From NCBI GenBank assembly GCA_016195915.1, contig JACPYS010000044.1, positions 62,001-126,000 of the forward strand: a stretch of DNA of 64,000 nt, read 5' to 3'. This document shows positions 1-8,036 of the stretch, piece after piece; position 1 is the stretch's first letter, and each line of letters starts with the position of its first letter. This stretch comes from Betaproteobacteria bacterium. Lineage in GTDB: Bacteria; Pseudomonadota; Gammaproteobacteria; Burkholderiales; SG8-39. The notes beneath the pieces were generated by a model. The model did not search any database. It saw nothing but the letters and a program-made list of their open reading frames with translations, and was not told the DNA's origin. Both the position numbers and the translations under genes were made by a program.

Positions 1-285
1 CGAATGCACTTCGGCTCGGTCGGCGATGTACGCCGCAAGGATTTCCGGCGAGCACGGCACGGCCCCGCCCCAACTCAGGAAGTCCGCGAGGTCACCTCGG
101 TAGGCTCGCCGCGTGTTGTCGGCGATGGCGGCTGACAGGTAGGTGCCTACTGCGCTCGGCAACGGCTGAATTTGCGCGTCGCCAGCGGGCCTTTCTACGC
201 CTTCAACGCCCTCGGGTATTACTGCCGATAATGCAATCTTATCGTCTGTCAATTTCATCAACGGCAGGTAGGTTGAGCCGGTCAT
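1..285 (-). CDS. Tyrosine recombinase/phage integrase, N-terminal part (cut by window edge)
   Basis: Translating the minus strand from the ATG at 285 gives 95 open codons up to the window edge. Residues about 45-90 (NTRRAYRGDLADFLSW, then SPEILAAYIADRA) have the pattern of the SAM-like core-binding domain at the N-terminus of tyrosine recombinases. The catalytic domain would lie outside the window. The start is 3 bp after the stop of the HNH-like gene upstream, so the two are probably co-transcribed. It is a second recombinase, distinct from the tRNA-adjacent integrase at 5596-6816. The family call rests on the N-terminal domain only. Confidence 0.7.
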   Translation of the reverse strand, partial: MTGSTYLPLMKLTDDKIALSAVIPEGVEGVERPAGDAQIQPLPSAVGTYLSAAIADNTRRAYRGDLADFLSWGGAVPCSPEILAAYIADRAEVHS

Positions 286-288
286 AAA

Positions 289-777
289 TCAGCGCGGGCG
301 AGCTGCTGGATCGCGCAGGCTCTCGATATCCATACGCAGACGGGCGAACCACTCTTTGCCGGGAGCCTTCGTATAGGGGCGCAACGGATAGAGAGCAGCC
401 CGTTGACCGTGCTTCGACGCCAAGCGGTAATACTCGAACTCAAGTCGGACTGTCGGATTCTGTAGGTCGCTGGCGTAACCACCACGGCGGACATGCGCGA
501 GAAACGCCGCCCAATAGTCCGGTCGCCGAAAACGCCCGTGCAGTTGTCGACGGTGGCAGTACGTGCAAAGGTCGTAGGCCGCTGGAGGTGTCCACCGGTA
601 CGGCCTGCTGTAGTCCTCGCTATGAGATTCGACCACCGAATCAGGATCGCTGCAGATGTCGCAGGGGCCGGTCGGCGGTGCTAGTTGGCCAGCGGCGATC
701 AGGCGCTTGTACGTTACGAGCAGCTCGTCCCGTTCCTGCCATGAGTACCCGTTGTACCAGCCACCCTCACGAGCCAT
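289..777 (-). CDS. HNH-like zinc-binding protein (paralogue 1)
   Basis: 162 residues. Visible metal-ligand pattern: C39-x2-C42, H52 in HSEDYSRPY, C71-x2-CH (C74, H75) and H80. Two CxxC knuckles around an HSEDY segment recall HNH-type beta-beta-metal nucleases, but no certain catalytic set can be assigned. The protein is clearly paralogous to the one at 1884-2714: both share NGY.W near the start, the CD.C.DP knuckle, HSEDYS.PY, PPA.Y..C..CH.R and a W..(F/Y)LAH.R.GGY block. A consensus sigma-70 promoter sits at 806-834 and a recombinase gene follows 3 bp downstream. Nuclease activity is inferred, not shown. Confidence 0.6.
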   Translation of the reverse strand: MAREGGWYNGYSWQERDELLVTYKRLIAAGQLAPPTGPCDICSDPDSVVESHSEDYSRPYRWTPPAAYDLCTYCHRRQLHGRFRRPDYWAAFLAHVRRGGYASDLQNPTVRLEFEYYRLASKHGQRAALYPLRPYTKAPGKEWFARLRMDIESLRDPAARPR

Positions 778-786
778 TGATTACTC

Positions 787-800
787 AAGTTATTGAACTT
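787..800. promoter_or_regulatory. Inverted repeat, candidate operator
   Basis: AAGTT-ATTG-AACTT is a perfect 5-bp inverted repeat lying between the -10 box (806-811) and the start codon (777) of the HNH-like gene. Its position just after the expected transcription start would suit a repressor site. No cognate regulator is proven. Confidence 0.35.
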
Positions 801-805
801 AAAGG

Positions 806-834
806 ATTATCTCGCAAAACCCTTTGCTTGTCAA
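806..834 (-). promoter_or_regulatory. Sigma-70 promoter for HNH-like/recombinase operon
   Basis: On the minus strand the -35 box TTGACA (829-834) and the -10 box GATAAT (806-811) are separated by exactly 17 bp. It points toward the gene starting at 777. The surrounding 200 bp (778-976) is AT-rich and shows no other gene. Confidence 0.7.
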
Positions 835-976
835 TAAAAACGTCTAATAATCAATGAGTTATGTGCTTTCGCGCCGCCGTTTTCACCGATGTGCTACTTG
901 AGACCAAAGTTTATCGACGCCCCTCCGGGAGTCTCACCATGGCACCGGCGTTTCGAACGTGGTTACCGGTGTGGCC

Positions 977-1768
977 CTACAAATCCTTAGCGCGTTTCTT
1001 CCCGATGTCCTTGACGGCTTCTCCGTCCTCGGCATCGCCCTTATCGGATTGGAGGGCAATACGCATGGTATCCAATTGGGTAGTGCGCTTCTCCGCGACG
1101 ACATATTGATCACCATTGCGCCATGTCATCTTCTCTTGGTCAAAATTCGCACCGGCACGATTTTGAACTGTGCCATTTACGCTTGAGAATGGCTTGCCAT
1201 ACTTCGCCAGCAGTGCTTGGGTAACAACGATCCATGAGGTGGTATCGAGCGTCACGCTCACACTAGCAACCACATCATTTCTTTTTCGCACGGTGAAACT
1301 CTTGACGGGCGCATCTGCGAAGGTCGTTAGCTTGGGGTATCTGTTAGCTACCTCCAGCTTTTCTTTTCTATCAGCTTCCATCATCGCCCCTTTAATTCCC
1401 CTACCGCCGTCGAGAATCTTCTGCGTGATCACGTCGATATCGCTGGGTACGATGGGAATCGTGTGCGTACAGCTAACATCCTTTAGCTCCCGAATCCCAC
1501 CGCACGTTCTGGAAAACCCCGGAATGATGGCCTCTACTTCGTCTCTATTCATGCCCAACCGCAACTCCTTGACTTCCAGTGGGACTAGCGTGGTAGCGGC
1601 CGGAGGCGGCGGTGGTTTCGGTGCGCTCAAATCGGCCTTACTCGCCGCGTCAAAACATGCCAGACGTTTCGGGTTTTCCTTGATGGTGGCGCATGTCTTC
1701 GCTGATGGCGGCTCCGCTCCATGTGCCGCCAATGCCATAAATCCAAGAATTGCCAGTGCTGTTTTCAT
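977..1768 (-). CDS. Exported protein of unknown function
   Basis: 263 residues from the Met that begins a signal peptide (MKTALAILGFMALAAHGAE, cleavage probably after AHG-A); a longer start at 1786 would add six residues that spoil the signal peptide. The mature part has a proline-rich linker (PKPPPPPAA, about residues 50-60) after an RLACFD motif, then a stretch with LRLGMNRDEVEAIIPGF that resembles short repeats of small periplasmic or outer-membrane lipoprotein-like domains. The ending is charged. No enzyme motif is recognised. Probably island cargo. Confidence 0.6.
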   Translation of the reverse strand: MKTALAILGFMALAAHGAEPPSAKTCATIKENPKRLACFDAASKADLSAPKPPPPPAATTLVPLEVKELRLGMNRDEVEAIIPGFSRTCGGIRELKDVSCTHTIPIVPSDIDVITQKILDGGRGIKGAMMEADRKEKLEVANRYPKLTTFADAPVKSFTVRKRNDVVASVSVTLDTTSWIVVTQALLAKYGKPFSSVNGTVQNRAGANFDQEKMTWRNGDQYVVAEKRTTQLDTMRIALQSDKGDAEDGEAVKDIGKKRAKDL

Positions 1769-1883
1769 GCTTTCCCTTTCGATCAAAACAACGCCAACCT
1801 ATCGATTCGGCGCAGAAGCACACCGCAGGTCGCATTCTTCCGAGCATTCGGTACCCGGACAGCGGGCACCATCACGCTGACGG

Positions 1884-2714
1884 TCACGCGAACATGGTCG
1901 TAAGCGTCGGGATCAGCACCCACTCGAATTCGCGTTCCTTGCCTACAGGTTGCCAGCCTTCCGCGACCACGCTCATCCAGATTGGCGAACGGTCCTCGCG
2001 GCGATCAGGTTCCCAAGGGCTCAGTACTTCACATAGCCGATGGGCTATCGCGCCGTAAACGAGATTCGCCCGAGATGGGGATTCAGACGACAGCACTTCC
2101 TTCGCGAGCCGTCGCATCGTCACCGATCGTTTTGGACTGCGGGCGTGGAAGCGCAGCAGGGCAAGTTCTTCGTCGGTGGGGCGGATCTTCAACAGCGCGA
2201 CTTCGTAGGCTTCGTTCTCCGGGCGCGGCCTCAAGGGACGCGGGCGTGCCCACGCGGCGATCAGCGATTCGGCATCCAGCGTTAGGTGTTCCCACCATCC
2301 CGAGCCAGTGGGTGACCTTTTTCGAATCATTGGGAGCGGCACGCTGCGCCCTGCGCTCAATTCGTGCGCCCAAGTGCGGCGCTCGCTCAGCGAATACAGT
2401 TTCGTAAATTCCCTTCCGTAGCCACCGCCTCTGAGGTGAGCCAAGTACAGCAGCCAATTCTCGGGCGGCTCGTGGAACCGCTTATGAATTCGGGAGTGGC
2501 AGACCCGGCAGATCATGTAGTTTGCCGGTGGGTCGAAGAGGTAGGGTTGGGAGTAGTCTTCGGAGTGCCATGAATCGGGAGGGCACTCAGGATCGCCGCA
2601 CATGTCGCAAGGGCGTGGTGAAAACTGAATCCCACCTTCGAGCCTTGCACGATTAAACGGGGCAATAATTGCTTGCCGGATCTTCCACGGGTAGCCGTTG
2701 TAAGGTGCGCTCAT
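1884..2714 (-). CDS. HNH-like zinc-binding protein (paralogue 2, longer)
   Basis: 276 residues. The first 105 repeat the architecture of the protein at 289-777: NGYPW, C36-x2-C39, H50 in HSEDYSQPY, C69-x2-CH (C72, H73), H77, then LAHLRGGGYG. A C-terminal extension of about 150 residues is not in the shorter paralogue and shows no motif I recognise. The start lies 3 bp after the stop of the zinc-ribbon gene (2718-3101), suggesting one operon. An HNH nuclease-like or DNA-binding role is likely but unproven. Confidence 0.6.
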   Translation of the reverse strand: MSAPYNGYPWKIRQAIIAPFNRARLEGGIQFSPRPCDMCGDPECPPDSWHSEDYSQPYLFDPPANYMICRVCHSRIHKRFHEPPENWLLYLAHLRGGGYGREFTKLYSLSERRTWAHELSAGRSVPLPMIRKRSPTGSGWWEHLTLDAESLIAAWARPRPLRPRPENEAYEVALLKIRPTDEELALLRFHARSPKRSVTMRRLAKEVLSSESPSRANLVYGAIAHRLCEVLSPWEPDRREDRSPIWMSVVAEGWQPVGKEREFEWVLIPTLTTMFA

Positions 2715-2717
2715 GAT

Positions 2718-3101
2718 CTAGTCCCAGCACATGTCGGTGTTTGTGAAACGAAGGGTCATCTGGCTGCACTGAGGGCATCGATAGGTCTCTTCCGGCAAAC
2801 ACAGTTTCCTTCCGAGTTTCTCGTGCGCGTTCCATTCCCCCACGACCCCACTAAAGTGACCTAAAGTTGACCTATCTATTCGACCCTCTGTCAGCGAGGG
2901 ATCGTCATACGGCGTGACCTTCGTGGACTTGCACTTCGGGCATCGTTCTGGTTTGGCTAGAAGGTTGACCTGCACAACAGCGCGGCAACGTTCGCAAAGA
3001 CAAGGGAAGTAGCAGGTGGTGTCGAAAGATTCCATGCCTCCGCCGACTCGGATTGTGGCGTCAACCCCGCAATGGCACGTCGCATGGACTTGTGACCCCA
3101 T
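2718..3101 (-). CDS. Multi-zinc-ribbon protein
   Basis: 127 residues from the ATG at 3101, chosen because GGGAG and AGGA lie just upstream; an in-frame Met at 3137 is possible. Cysteine pairs at CHC (near residue 10), C-x-C-x2-C (PCLCERC), CPKC (about 54) and CPQC (near the C-terminus) suggest at least two zinc ribbons. No catalytic motif is seen. It is the first gene of a probable operon with the HNH-like gene and is divergent from the XRE regulator at 3370 across a region holding a perfect palindrome. Confidence 0.55.
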   Translation of the reverse strand: MGSQVHATCHCGVDATIRVGGGMESFDTTCYFPCLCERCRAVVQVNLLAKPERCPKCKSTKVTPYDDPSLTEGRIDRSTLGHFSGVVGEWNAHEKLGRKLCLPEETYRCPQCSQMTLRFTNTDMCWD

Positions 3102-3241
3102 TCCTGTTCTCCCGGTCTTTCGATATGCCGCCGGCAAACGGCGGACCGCCGCCGCGACTACCGTTTGCGATCACCCTTCAGCCCGACCCCCGCCTGCTCA
3201 GTAGGGCGCTACAACTGATTGCACTGAATTCGCTGTCTAGT

Positions 3242-3259
3242 GTCGCCTAGATAGGCGAC
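3242..3259. promoter_or_regulatory. Perfect 18-bp palindrome, candidate operator
   Basis: GTCGCCTAGATAGGCGAC: 8-bp arms around GA, in the 268-bp gap between the divergent genes at 3101 (minus) and 3370 (plus). Nearby half-site-like words (TAGGCATTCGAC, AATAGGC) follow at about 3273-3298. This arrangement fits a binding site for the XRE repressor encoded next to it. The rest of the gap shows no gene. Confidence 0.5.
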
Positions 3260-3369
3260 CAATATCATATTTTAGGCATTCGACATAGAAAATAGGCAAA
3301 GTTGTTGCTGTTTGTCGCCGTGGTCGTGGTTTTGCCCTTGCTGGAGTATTCGACCAACAGGGGATTGGC

Positions 3370-3690
3370 GTGGCGGACACGAAGAAACTCGTCGGGGCAC
3401 GGATCAAGGAACTACGGCGGCAGGCGGGGCTAACGCAGGAGCAGCTTGCCGAGCGGGTGGGATTGGACTCCCGCCATTTATCTCGGCTGGAGGTCGGGCG
3501 ACACTATCCGTCGTTGCAATCATTGGAGCGGATTGCCCGCGCTCTCGACGTTCGGATCGTCGAGTTCTTCCAGTTCCCCGGCGAGGTCACTACCGCCACG
3601 CTACGCAATGACCTCATCAAGTTTGCAAAACACGCCAACGAATCGCAACTTCGGCTGGCGGTCAAGGTGGTCAAGCTGGTCGTGGCCTAA
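3370..3690 (+). CDS. XRE-family helix-turn-helix regulator
   Basis: 106 residues from a GTG start with AGGGG about 7 nt upstream. Residues 6-63 form a standard XRE/Cro-CI helix-turn-helix (IKELRRQAGLTQEQLAERVG, then SRLEVGRHYPSLQSLERIARAL), followed by a short C-terminal helix. It is divergent from the zinc-ribbon/HNH operon across the palindrome at 3242-3259 and probably acts as the island's repressor. Regulation of the neighbours is inferred from layout. Confidence 0.8.
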   Translation: MADTKKLVGARIKELRRQAGLTQEQLAERVGLDSRHLSRLEVGRHYPSLQSLERIARALDVRIVEFFQFPGEVTTATLRNDLIKFAKHANESQLRLAVKVVKLVVA

Positions 3691-3868
3691 AGCCCTCACC
3701 CCGCGCCGAGGTCACTGGAGTGTACGCGGATAAGGTGCCGGGCGTAGAGACTGCTGGTGACCTTTGCGGGCGGTGAAGCTTCTTACCCGGTAGGTAGGTT
3801 CAGGCGGTTACTACAAAGGTATCCCGCAATTTGGTGCAATCGGATTTCCCGCCCCGACGGGCAACGTC

Positions 3869-4759
3869 TCACGGAGCGATGGCCGCTATTGCGCGAGGTA
3901 GGTCCTTCCATACATATTGTGGGTTCCACCACGGGGCTGCCGATGCTCGAAGCATTTTCATGAACTGCGTTCTTTTGTACTTGGTCTGTTGGGCGAGCGC
4001 CCGTGCGGAGCCAAGCACAAAACACAGATCGAGGAATTCCTGCCACGTATGGTCCTCCGAGGCGTCACGCGCTTTCTGCAAGTCCGCAACCTCCAGCTTC
4101 AGGAACGGGTTCACCATCTTCGGCAATTCGCAGGGCGGCAGCCCGATATGACGTGACCGCGATTCAACACGCGTGCGCAGCGGGTCGGTTACAGGCAGAT
4201 GGTTTTCCACTTGCTGCTTGTGCTTGTCGTAGATGCAGAAGCGCAGGGCGCTTAACTTGCTCCCGAGATAGGTCGAACCCTTTACCCCATTCCCATCGTC
4301 GTGGACCCATGAGTTGTTGGCCTTCGCCCGAAAGGGGACAAAGCTGTGTGCGATGTGCGTCAGGGAATCCGCCGCCAGCTCGACGTACGACACCCGGCCG
4401 GTTTCGAACAGCTTTGGGTAGTTGAAATCCGGCAGAAGCTCGGAGAGGACCCATTTTAGTTGCTCAAACTCTCCTGGCCCGAATTTAGACGCGTACAGCA
4501 CGAGCTTGAAGTACCGGTGATGGGCTTTGGCCCCAACCTCCAATTCGGCGATCTTCCTTTTCTTGGTTGGGTAGTAATTCAGGCGCGTGCGGTATTTGTT
4601 TTCAGTGATAGTGATTTTGCCGTCCGGGACCACGTCGCCTTGAATGTCCTTCATGCCCTTCAGTTGCGTGACTACAAACCCGTGTAGGGCCTTACTGCCG
4701 ACACCTACGTTGATATGAATCCTATCCACGAGCAGGTACACCCAGATACTTAGCGACAC
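3869..4759 (-). CDS. Replication initiation factor-like protein (Rep_trans type)
   Basis: 296 residues from a GTG start preceded by AAGGAG. The central part has the hallmarks of the Rep_trans family of rolling-circle initiators in filamentous phages and integrative elements: VSYVELAADS, then GSTYLGSKLSALRFCIYDK, then TRVESRSR. I could not place the nicking tyrosine with certainty. AlpA-like genes and the integrase lie upstream on the same strand. It suggests the island can, or once could, replicate as a circle. The spacer 3691-3868 shows nothing. Confidence 0.6.
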   Translation of the reverse strand: MSLSIWVYLLVDRIHINVGVGSKALHGFVVTQLKGMKDIQGDVVPDGKITITENKYRTRLNYYPTKKRKIAELEVGAKAHHRYFKLVLYASKFGPGEFEQLKWVLSELLPDFNYPKLFETGRVSYVELAADSLTHIAHSFVPFRAKANNSWVHDDGNGVKGSTYLGSKLSALRFCIYDKHKQQVENHLPVTDPLRTRVESRSRHIGLPPCELPKMVNPFLKLEVADLQKARDASEDHTWQEFLDLCFVLGSARALAQQTKYKRTQFMKMLRASAAPWWNPQYVWKDLPRAIAAIAP

Positions 4760-4798
4760 CCCTTCACTCCTTGAACGTCTCTAAACTTGCTTACTAGT

Positions 4799-5113
4799 TC
4801 ACAGGGCACGCCCCCCGTGAAACTTCTCCCACTTGCGGCGCTGTGAACTCTGGATGAACGCTTTCACGGTTTCGCTCCACCAAAATGGCCGGCGGTCACG
4901 TCCATCTGGTTCGGGTATGAGATTTCGTTTCCGCCGCTTCATGAAAGCACTATGCGATATGCCACCCATGAGCGATTGAAAATTTGCGATGCGGACTTTG
5001 TGTCCCGGTTCGTCGAACGAGAATTTCGGAACCTGAGGGTCGGTATGCCCCACCTTCTTTTTCTTCGGCGCGCGTATTGGCAGGGCGGACGACCCGTTGA
5101 TTGTGAGAGCCAT
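4799..5113 (-). CDS. AlpA-like small DNA-binding protein (copy 1)
   Basis: 104 residues. Similar in plan to the next gene upstream (5135-5380): both start with a short basic N-terminus containing (K)GHT, then a DEPG/DQPG...R.A...SL turn, a PxPDG segment and a WW tryptophan pair before a C-terminal helix. This is the pattern of AlpA/MerR-like excisionase or regulator proteins of P4-type islands. It lies 21 bp after the paralogue and probably shares the promoter at 5535-5563. Excisionase versus activator role cannot be told. Confidence 0.6.
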   Translation of the reverse strand: MALTINGSSALPIRAPKKKKVGHTDPQVPKFSFDEPGHKVRIANFQSLMGGISHSAFMKRRKRNLIPEPDGRDRRPFWWSETVKAFIQSSQRRKWEKFHGGRAL

Positions 5114-5134
5114 TTGCGTATCTGCTAGCCAGGC

Positions 5135-5380
5135 TCAGCTCTGAACTAGCATGCGGATCGTGCTCGTCCACCAGTACGGGATCTTTCCGTCCATACCATC
5201 CGGCTTCGGATACCGGCCCGTCTTGATGCCGGCGTAGAGCGTCGAATGGCTGACGCTAAGCAAGCTCAATAGGTGAGCCACGCGAAGTCGTCCCGGTTGG
5301 TCGAGAGAGATCGTCGGAGGCTGAGCTTTGGTGTGGCCGCTTTTTTTCGGCGTGGCCGTGCCGATGACAATTGCTTCCAT
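5135..5380 (-). CDS. AlpA-like transcriptional regulator/excisionase (copy 2)
   Basis: 81 residues with an AlpA-type winged helix: RVAHLLSLLSVSHSTLYAGI, then GRYPKPDG and the WW pair. The ATG has GAGAGG about 8 nt upstream. It is the first gene after the promoter at 5535-5563 and is followed by a diverged copy of itself (4799-5113) and the replication protein. AlpA homologues in P4-like islands activate the integrase or serve as recombination directionality factors; which applies here is not visible. Confidence 0.7.
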   Translation of the reverse strand: MEAIVIGTATPKKSGHTKAQPPTISLDQPGRLRVAHLLSLLSVSHSTLYAGIKTGRYPKPDGMDGKIPYWWTSTIRMLVQS

Positions 5381-5534
5381 TGCAGGTGCCTCTCAGCAAA
5401 CGCGAGGACCAACAACGACGCCCTCGCCGGTTAACTAAACCCGGCGAACCGACCTTATCTTGGGGTTCCGAACGCCGGAGTGCTTAACCGCTGTCTGTAC
5501 AAGCCCACGAGGCACTCCTTGCGCGGATAGATTA

Positions 5535-5563
5535 ATTCTACCTTGGATAGTCGCAGATGTAAA
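5535..5563 (-). promoter_or_regulatory. Sigma-70 promoter for AlpA-like/rep operon
   Basis: Minus-strand TTTACA (5558-5563) and TAGAAT (5535-5540) with a 17-bp spacer, in the gap between the integrase stop and the first AlpA-like gene. It points at 5380. The rest of 5381-5595 shows no other feature. Confidence 0.6.
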
Positions 5564-5595
5564 CGCGCGCGACCGATGTGCAGCAGTAAAAAACG

Positions 5596-6816
5596 TTAGC
5601 TGTTTGCTACCTTCTTGATCGGGACAATCTGCGCTCCACGCTTGAGGCTGTCGAGATAATCGGCCCACGTCTGCATCATCTTTCGCCGTTCGGCTAGATG
5701 CGTGGTCCGGTTGTAGGCACGCCCAAGCGGATCACGTACCGTGTGCGCGAGTTGTTGTTCCACAATCTCAGGCCGTATACCAAGGTGCTCTTCAAGGATC
5801 GTCCGTGCCATCGCCCGAAACCCGTGTCCCGTGATTTCCGTTCTGGTGTCGTAGCCCATGCGCCGCAGCGCTGCATTGACAGCGGCTTCGCTCATCGGCT
5901 TTTTCGGGTCACGGCCACCCGGAAAGACATGTTGTCGTTGGCCGGTCAGGTCGTGAAGTTCGCGGAGGATTGCCACCGCCTGCGACGACAGCGGAACGAT
6001 CTGGTCAGTCTTGGTCTTCGTCACCAGATAGTGCCATTCGGCCTTATCCAGATTGAAACCGTCCCAAGTCGCCTTCCGAAGCTCGCCCGGACGGACGAAA
6101 AGCATCGGGGCGAGGCGAAGCGCGCACTGGACGACAAAAGTACCTTGGAACGCATCAATTGCCCGCAATAGCTCTCCCACCTTGGCGGGTTCGACAATGG
6201 ATGCGAAGTGCTGATGCTTCGCCGGAGGCAGCGCCCCCTTCAGATCGACGGAGGGGTCACGTATTGCTCGCCCCGTCGCCACGGCATATCGGAATACCTG
6301 GCCGCAGTTCTGATGCGCCCGATGCGCCGTGTCCAGTGCCCCGCGACCCTCGATTCGCCGAAGCATCTTTAGCACGTCCTGCGCAGTTATCTCGGCAATC
6401 GGTCGCCCACCGATCCAAGGGAATACATCGTTTGCCAGTCGATTGATAATCTTCTCAGCGTGAGTTTCAGCCCAAGTAGCAGAATGCTTGGCGAACCATT
6501 CACGGGCAACGACCTCGAAGCTGTTTGCTGCCCGTTCAGTCTGCGCCGCCCGCTGGATCTTGCGGTGCTCGCTGGGGTCGATGTCCTGAGCTAGCAGCGC
6601 CCTTGCTGCTTCGCGACGCTTTCGGGCATCGGCAAGCGATACCGCAGGATAAATACCCAAGGCGAGTCGCTTCTCCTTGCCACCGAAGCGGTACTTTAAG
6701 CGCCAGAGTTTGCCCCCGCTCACAGACACTTCGATATACAGTCCGCCACCGTCGTACAAACGCTGCGGCTTGTCGGCTGATTTGCACTTGCGGACTCCAG
6801 TGTCGGTCAGTGCCAT
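5596..6816 (-). CDS. P4-type tyrosine integrase
   Basis: About 406 residues. I chose the Met beginning MALTDTGVRK because P4-family integrases start this way; an in-frame Met five codons earlier (6831) is also open and neither has a clear ribosome site. Residues 1-90 are the DUF4102-type arm-DNA-binding domain (YDGGGLYIEV, ALGIYPAVSLADAR), then a core-binding domain, then the catalytic domain with the box I arginine in RPGELRKATW, HGFRAMAR (H-x-x-R) and the tyrosine in GRAYNRT. It sits directly next to the 3' end of tRNA-Ala(CGC), its likely target. Confidence 0.9.
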   Translation of the reverse strand: MALTDTGVRKCKSADKPQRLYDGGGLYIEVSVSGGKLWRLKYRFGGKEKRLALGIYPAVSLADARKRREAARALLAQDIDPSEHRKIQRAAQTERAANSFEVVAREWFAKHSATWAETHAEKIINRLANDVFPWIGGRPIAEITAQDVLKMLRRIEGRGALDTAHRAHQNCGQVFRYAVATGRAIRDPSVDLKGALPPAKHQHFASIVEPAKVGELLRAIDAFQGTFVVQCALRLAPMLFVRPGELRKATWDGFNLDKAEWHYLVTKTKTDQIVPLSSQAVAILRELHDLTGQRQHVFPGGRDPKKPMSEAAVNAALRRMGYDTRTEITGHGFRAMARTILEEHLGIRPEIVEQQLAHTVRDPLGRAYNRTTHLAERRKMMQTWADYLDSLKRGAQIVPIKKVANS

Positions 6817-6819
6817 CTT

Positions 6820-6935
6820 GGGGGCATCCAAATTTCTAAAGGGCCGGATGCCCCCAATTATGCCCCCACCCGATTCTGGATTCGGAAAATATTTCTCGGA
6901 TAACCTCGGACAATTCTAAGAGTGAAAATGCCCCC
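6820..6935. repeat. Four ATGCCCCC boxes between integrase and tRNA
   Basis: The octamer ATGCCCCC occurs at 6848-6855, 6860-6867 and 6928-6935, and inverted (GGGGGCAT) at 6820-6827. Clustered short boxes between an integrase gene and its tRNA target are what arm-type integrase binding sites look like. Assignment is by position and repetition only. Confidence 0.4.
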
Positions 6936-6981
6936 TTTCGGGGGATTTTCGGACTTCGCGGGATTACCTTGGATAAGGTGA

Positions 6982-7057
<76 letters not shown>

Positions 7058-7185
7058 GTGCAAGGGGCGCAATTCTACACCCGGCACCTGCCTCAGACAA
7101 CGCGGCCCCCCGACACGCGGCCCCGCGAGGATTGCCAAGGCAAGACGCGCCACCTATGATCCTGCCACGACAAAGGGCACCCGCC

Positions 7186-7920
7186 ATGCAAATTTCCCCG
7201 CCTTTCGGCTACGACGAAGTCGTCCCGCTGTACCGCAATCAAAGGGTGCGATTGCCCGCACCCGGCGAGGTGCCGAAATTCGCGCTGAACGCGAACGCGA
7301 TTCCGATCAGCTACACGGAATTTTCACTGGCATTGCGCGAATATCCCCTCGTCTTCATCACGACCGACGAGGGCCAGAACTTCAGCGTGGTCGCGGTGCT
7401 CGGCATGACGACCGGTGAAAACCTTTTCGTGAAGAACGGCAAATGGGCCGAGGGGGTGTACGTACCGGCCTACGCACGGCGCTATCCGTTCTGCATGGCG
7501 AAGGTGAAACTCGACGCGGTGGAACAGCAGGACCGCCTGATCTGCGTCGAGAAGACGCACCTGGACGAAAACGGCGTCGAAATGTTCGACCAACAGGGCC
7601 AGGGGAACGAAAAGTGGCGCGACATCGAGCGGCTGCTCGGGGAGTACGAGGCGGACCTCGAGCGCTCGCGCGAAATGTGCGCGATTCTGATGGACTATTC
7701 GCTGCTCGAGCCGTTCACGATGCAGGCCTCCCTCAACAGTGGCGGCGCGATGCAGCTCACCGGCATGCACCGGGTCGACGAGAAAAGGCTCGTGCACCTC
7801 AACTCCAGCCAGATCAAGAACCTGATCAACAAGGGCCTGATGGGGCGCATCTATGCGCATCTGCTGTCACTCGACAGCTTCGCCCGTCTGCTCGAGCGCA
7901 AGGCGGCTCTCAACGCCTAG
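7186..7920 (+). CDS. SapC family protein
   Basis: 244 residues from the Met of MQISPPFGYDEVVPLYRN; in-frame starts at 7132 and 7156 would add residues absent from the family. The pattern matches SapC: an N-terminal VVPLYRN..H/R segment, then YTEFSLALREYPLVF, a GMTTGENLF stretch, RRYPF, and a C-terminal helical part with LI.KGLMGRIYAHLLSLD. SapC is named from Campylobacter surface-layer secretion; its molecular role elsewhere is not settled. No S-layer gene lies nearby. Confidence 0.85.
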   Translation: MQISPPFGYDEVVPLYRNQRVRLPAPGEVPKFALNANAIPISYTEFSLALREYPLVFITTDEGQNFSVVAVLGMTTGENLFVKNGKWAEGVYVPAYARRYPFCMAKVKLDAVEQQDRLICVEKTHLDENGVEMFDQQGQGNEKWRDIERLLGEYEADLERSREMCAILMDYSLLEPFTMQASLNSGGAMQLTGMHRVDEKRLVHLNSSQIKNLINKGLMGRIYAHLLSLDSFARLLERKAALNA

Positions 7921-8036
7921 GCCGCAATGCGCGCGGAGAACGCGCCTACCTCTGCACTGGAGTTGACGCACGTCAAATTGTTGTGGCGCTCGACGCGGCA
8001 AGCTGTCGCTATCGGAAATCCCGATGGGAGAGGACC

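Noticed and set aside
1-5600. Second copy of the tRNA-Ala 3' end as the far attachment site
   Set aside because: I compared the tRNA 3' end with this stretch and found no match beyond short words.
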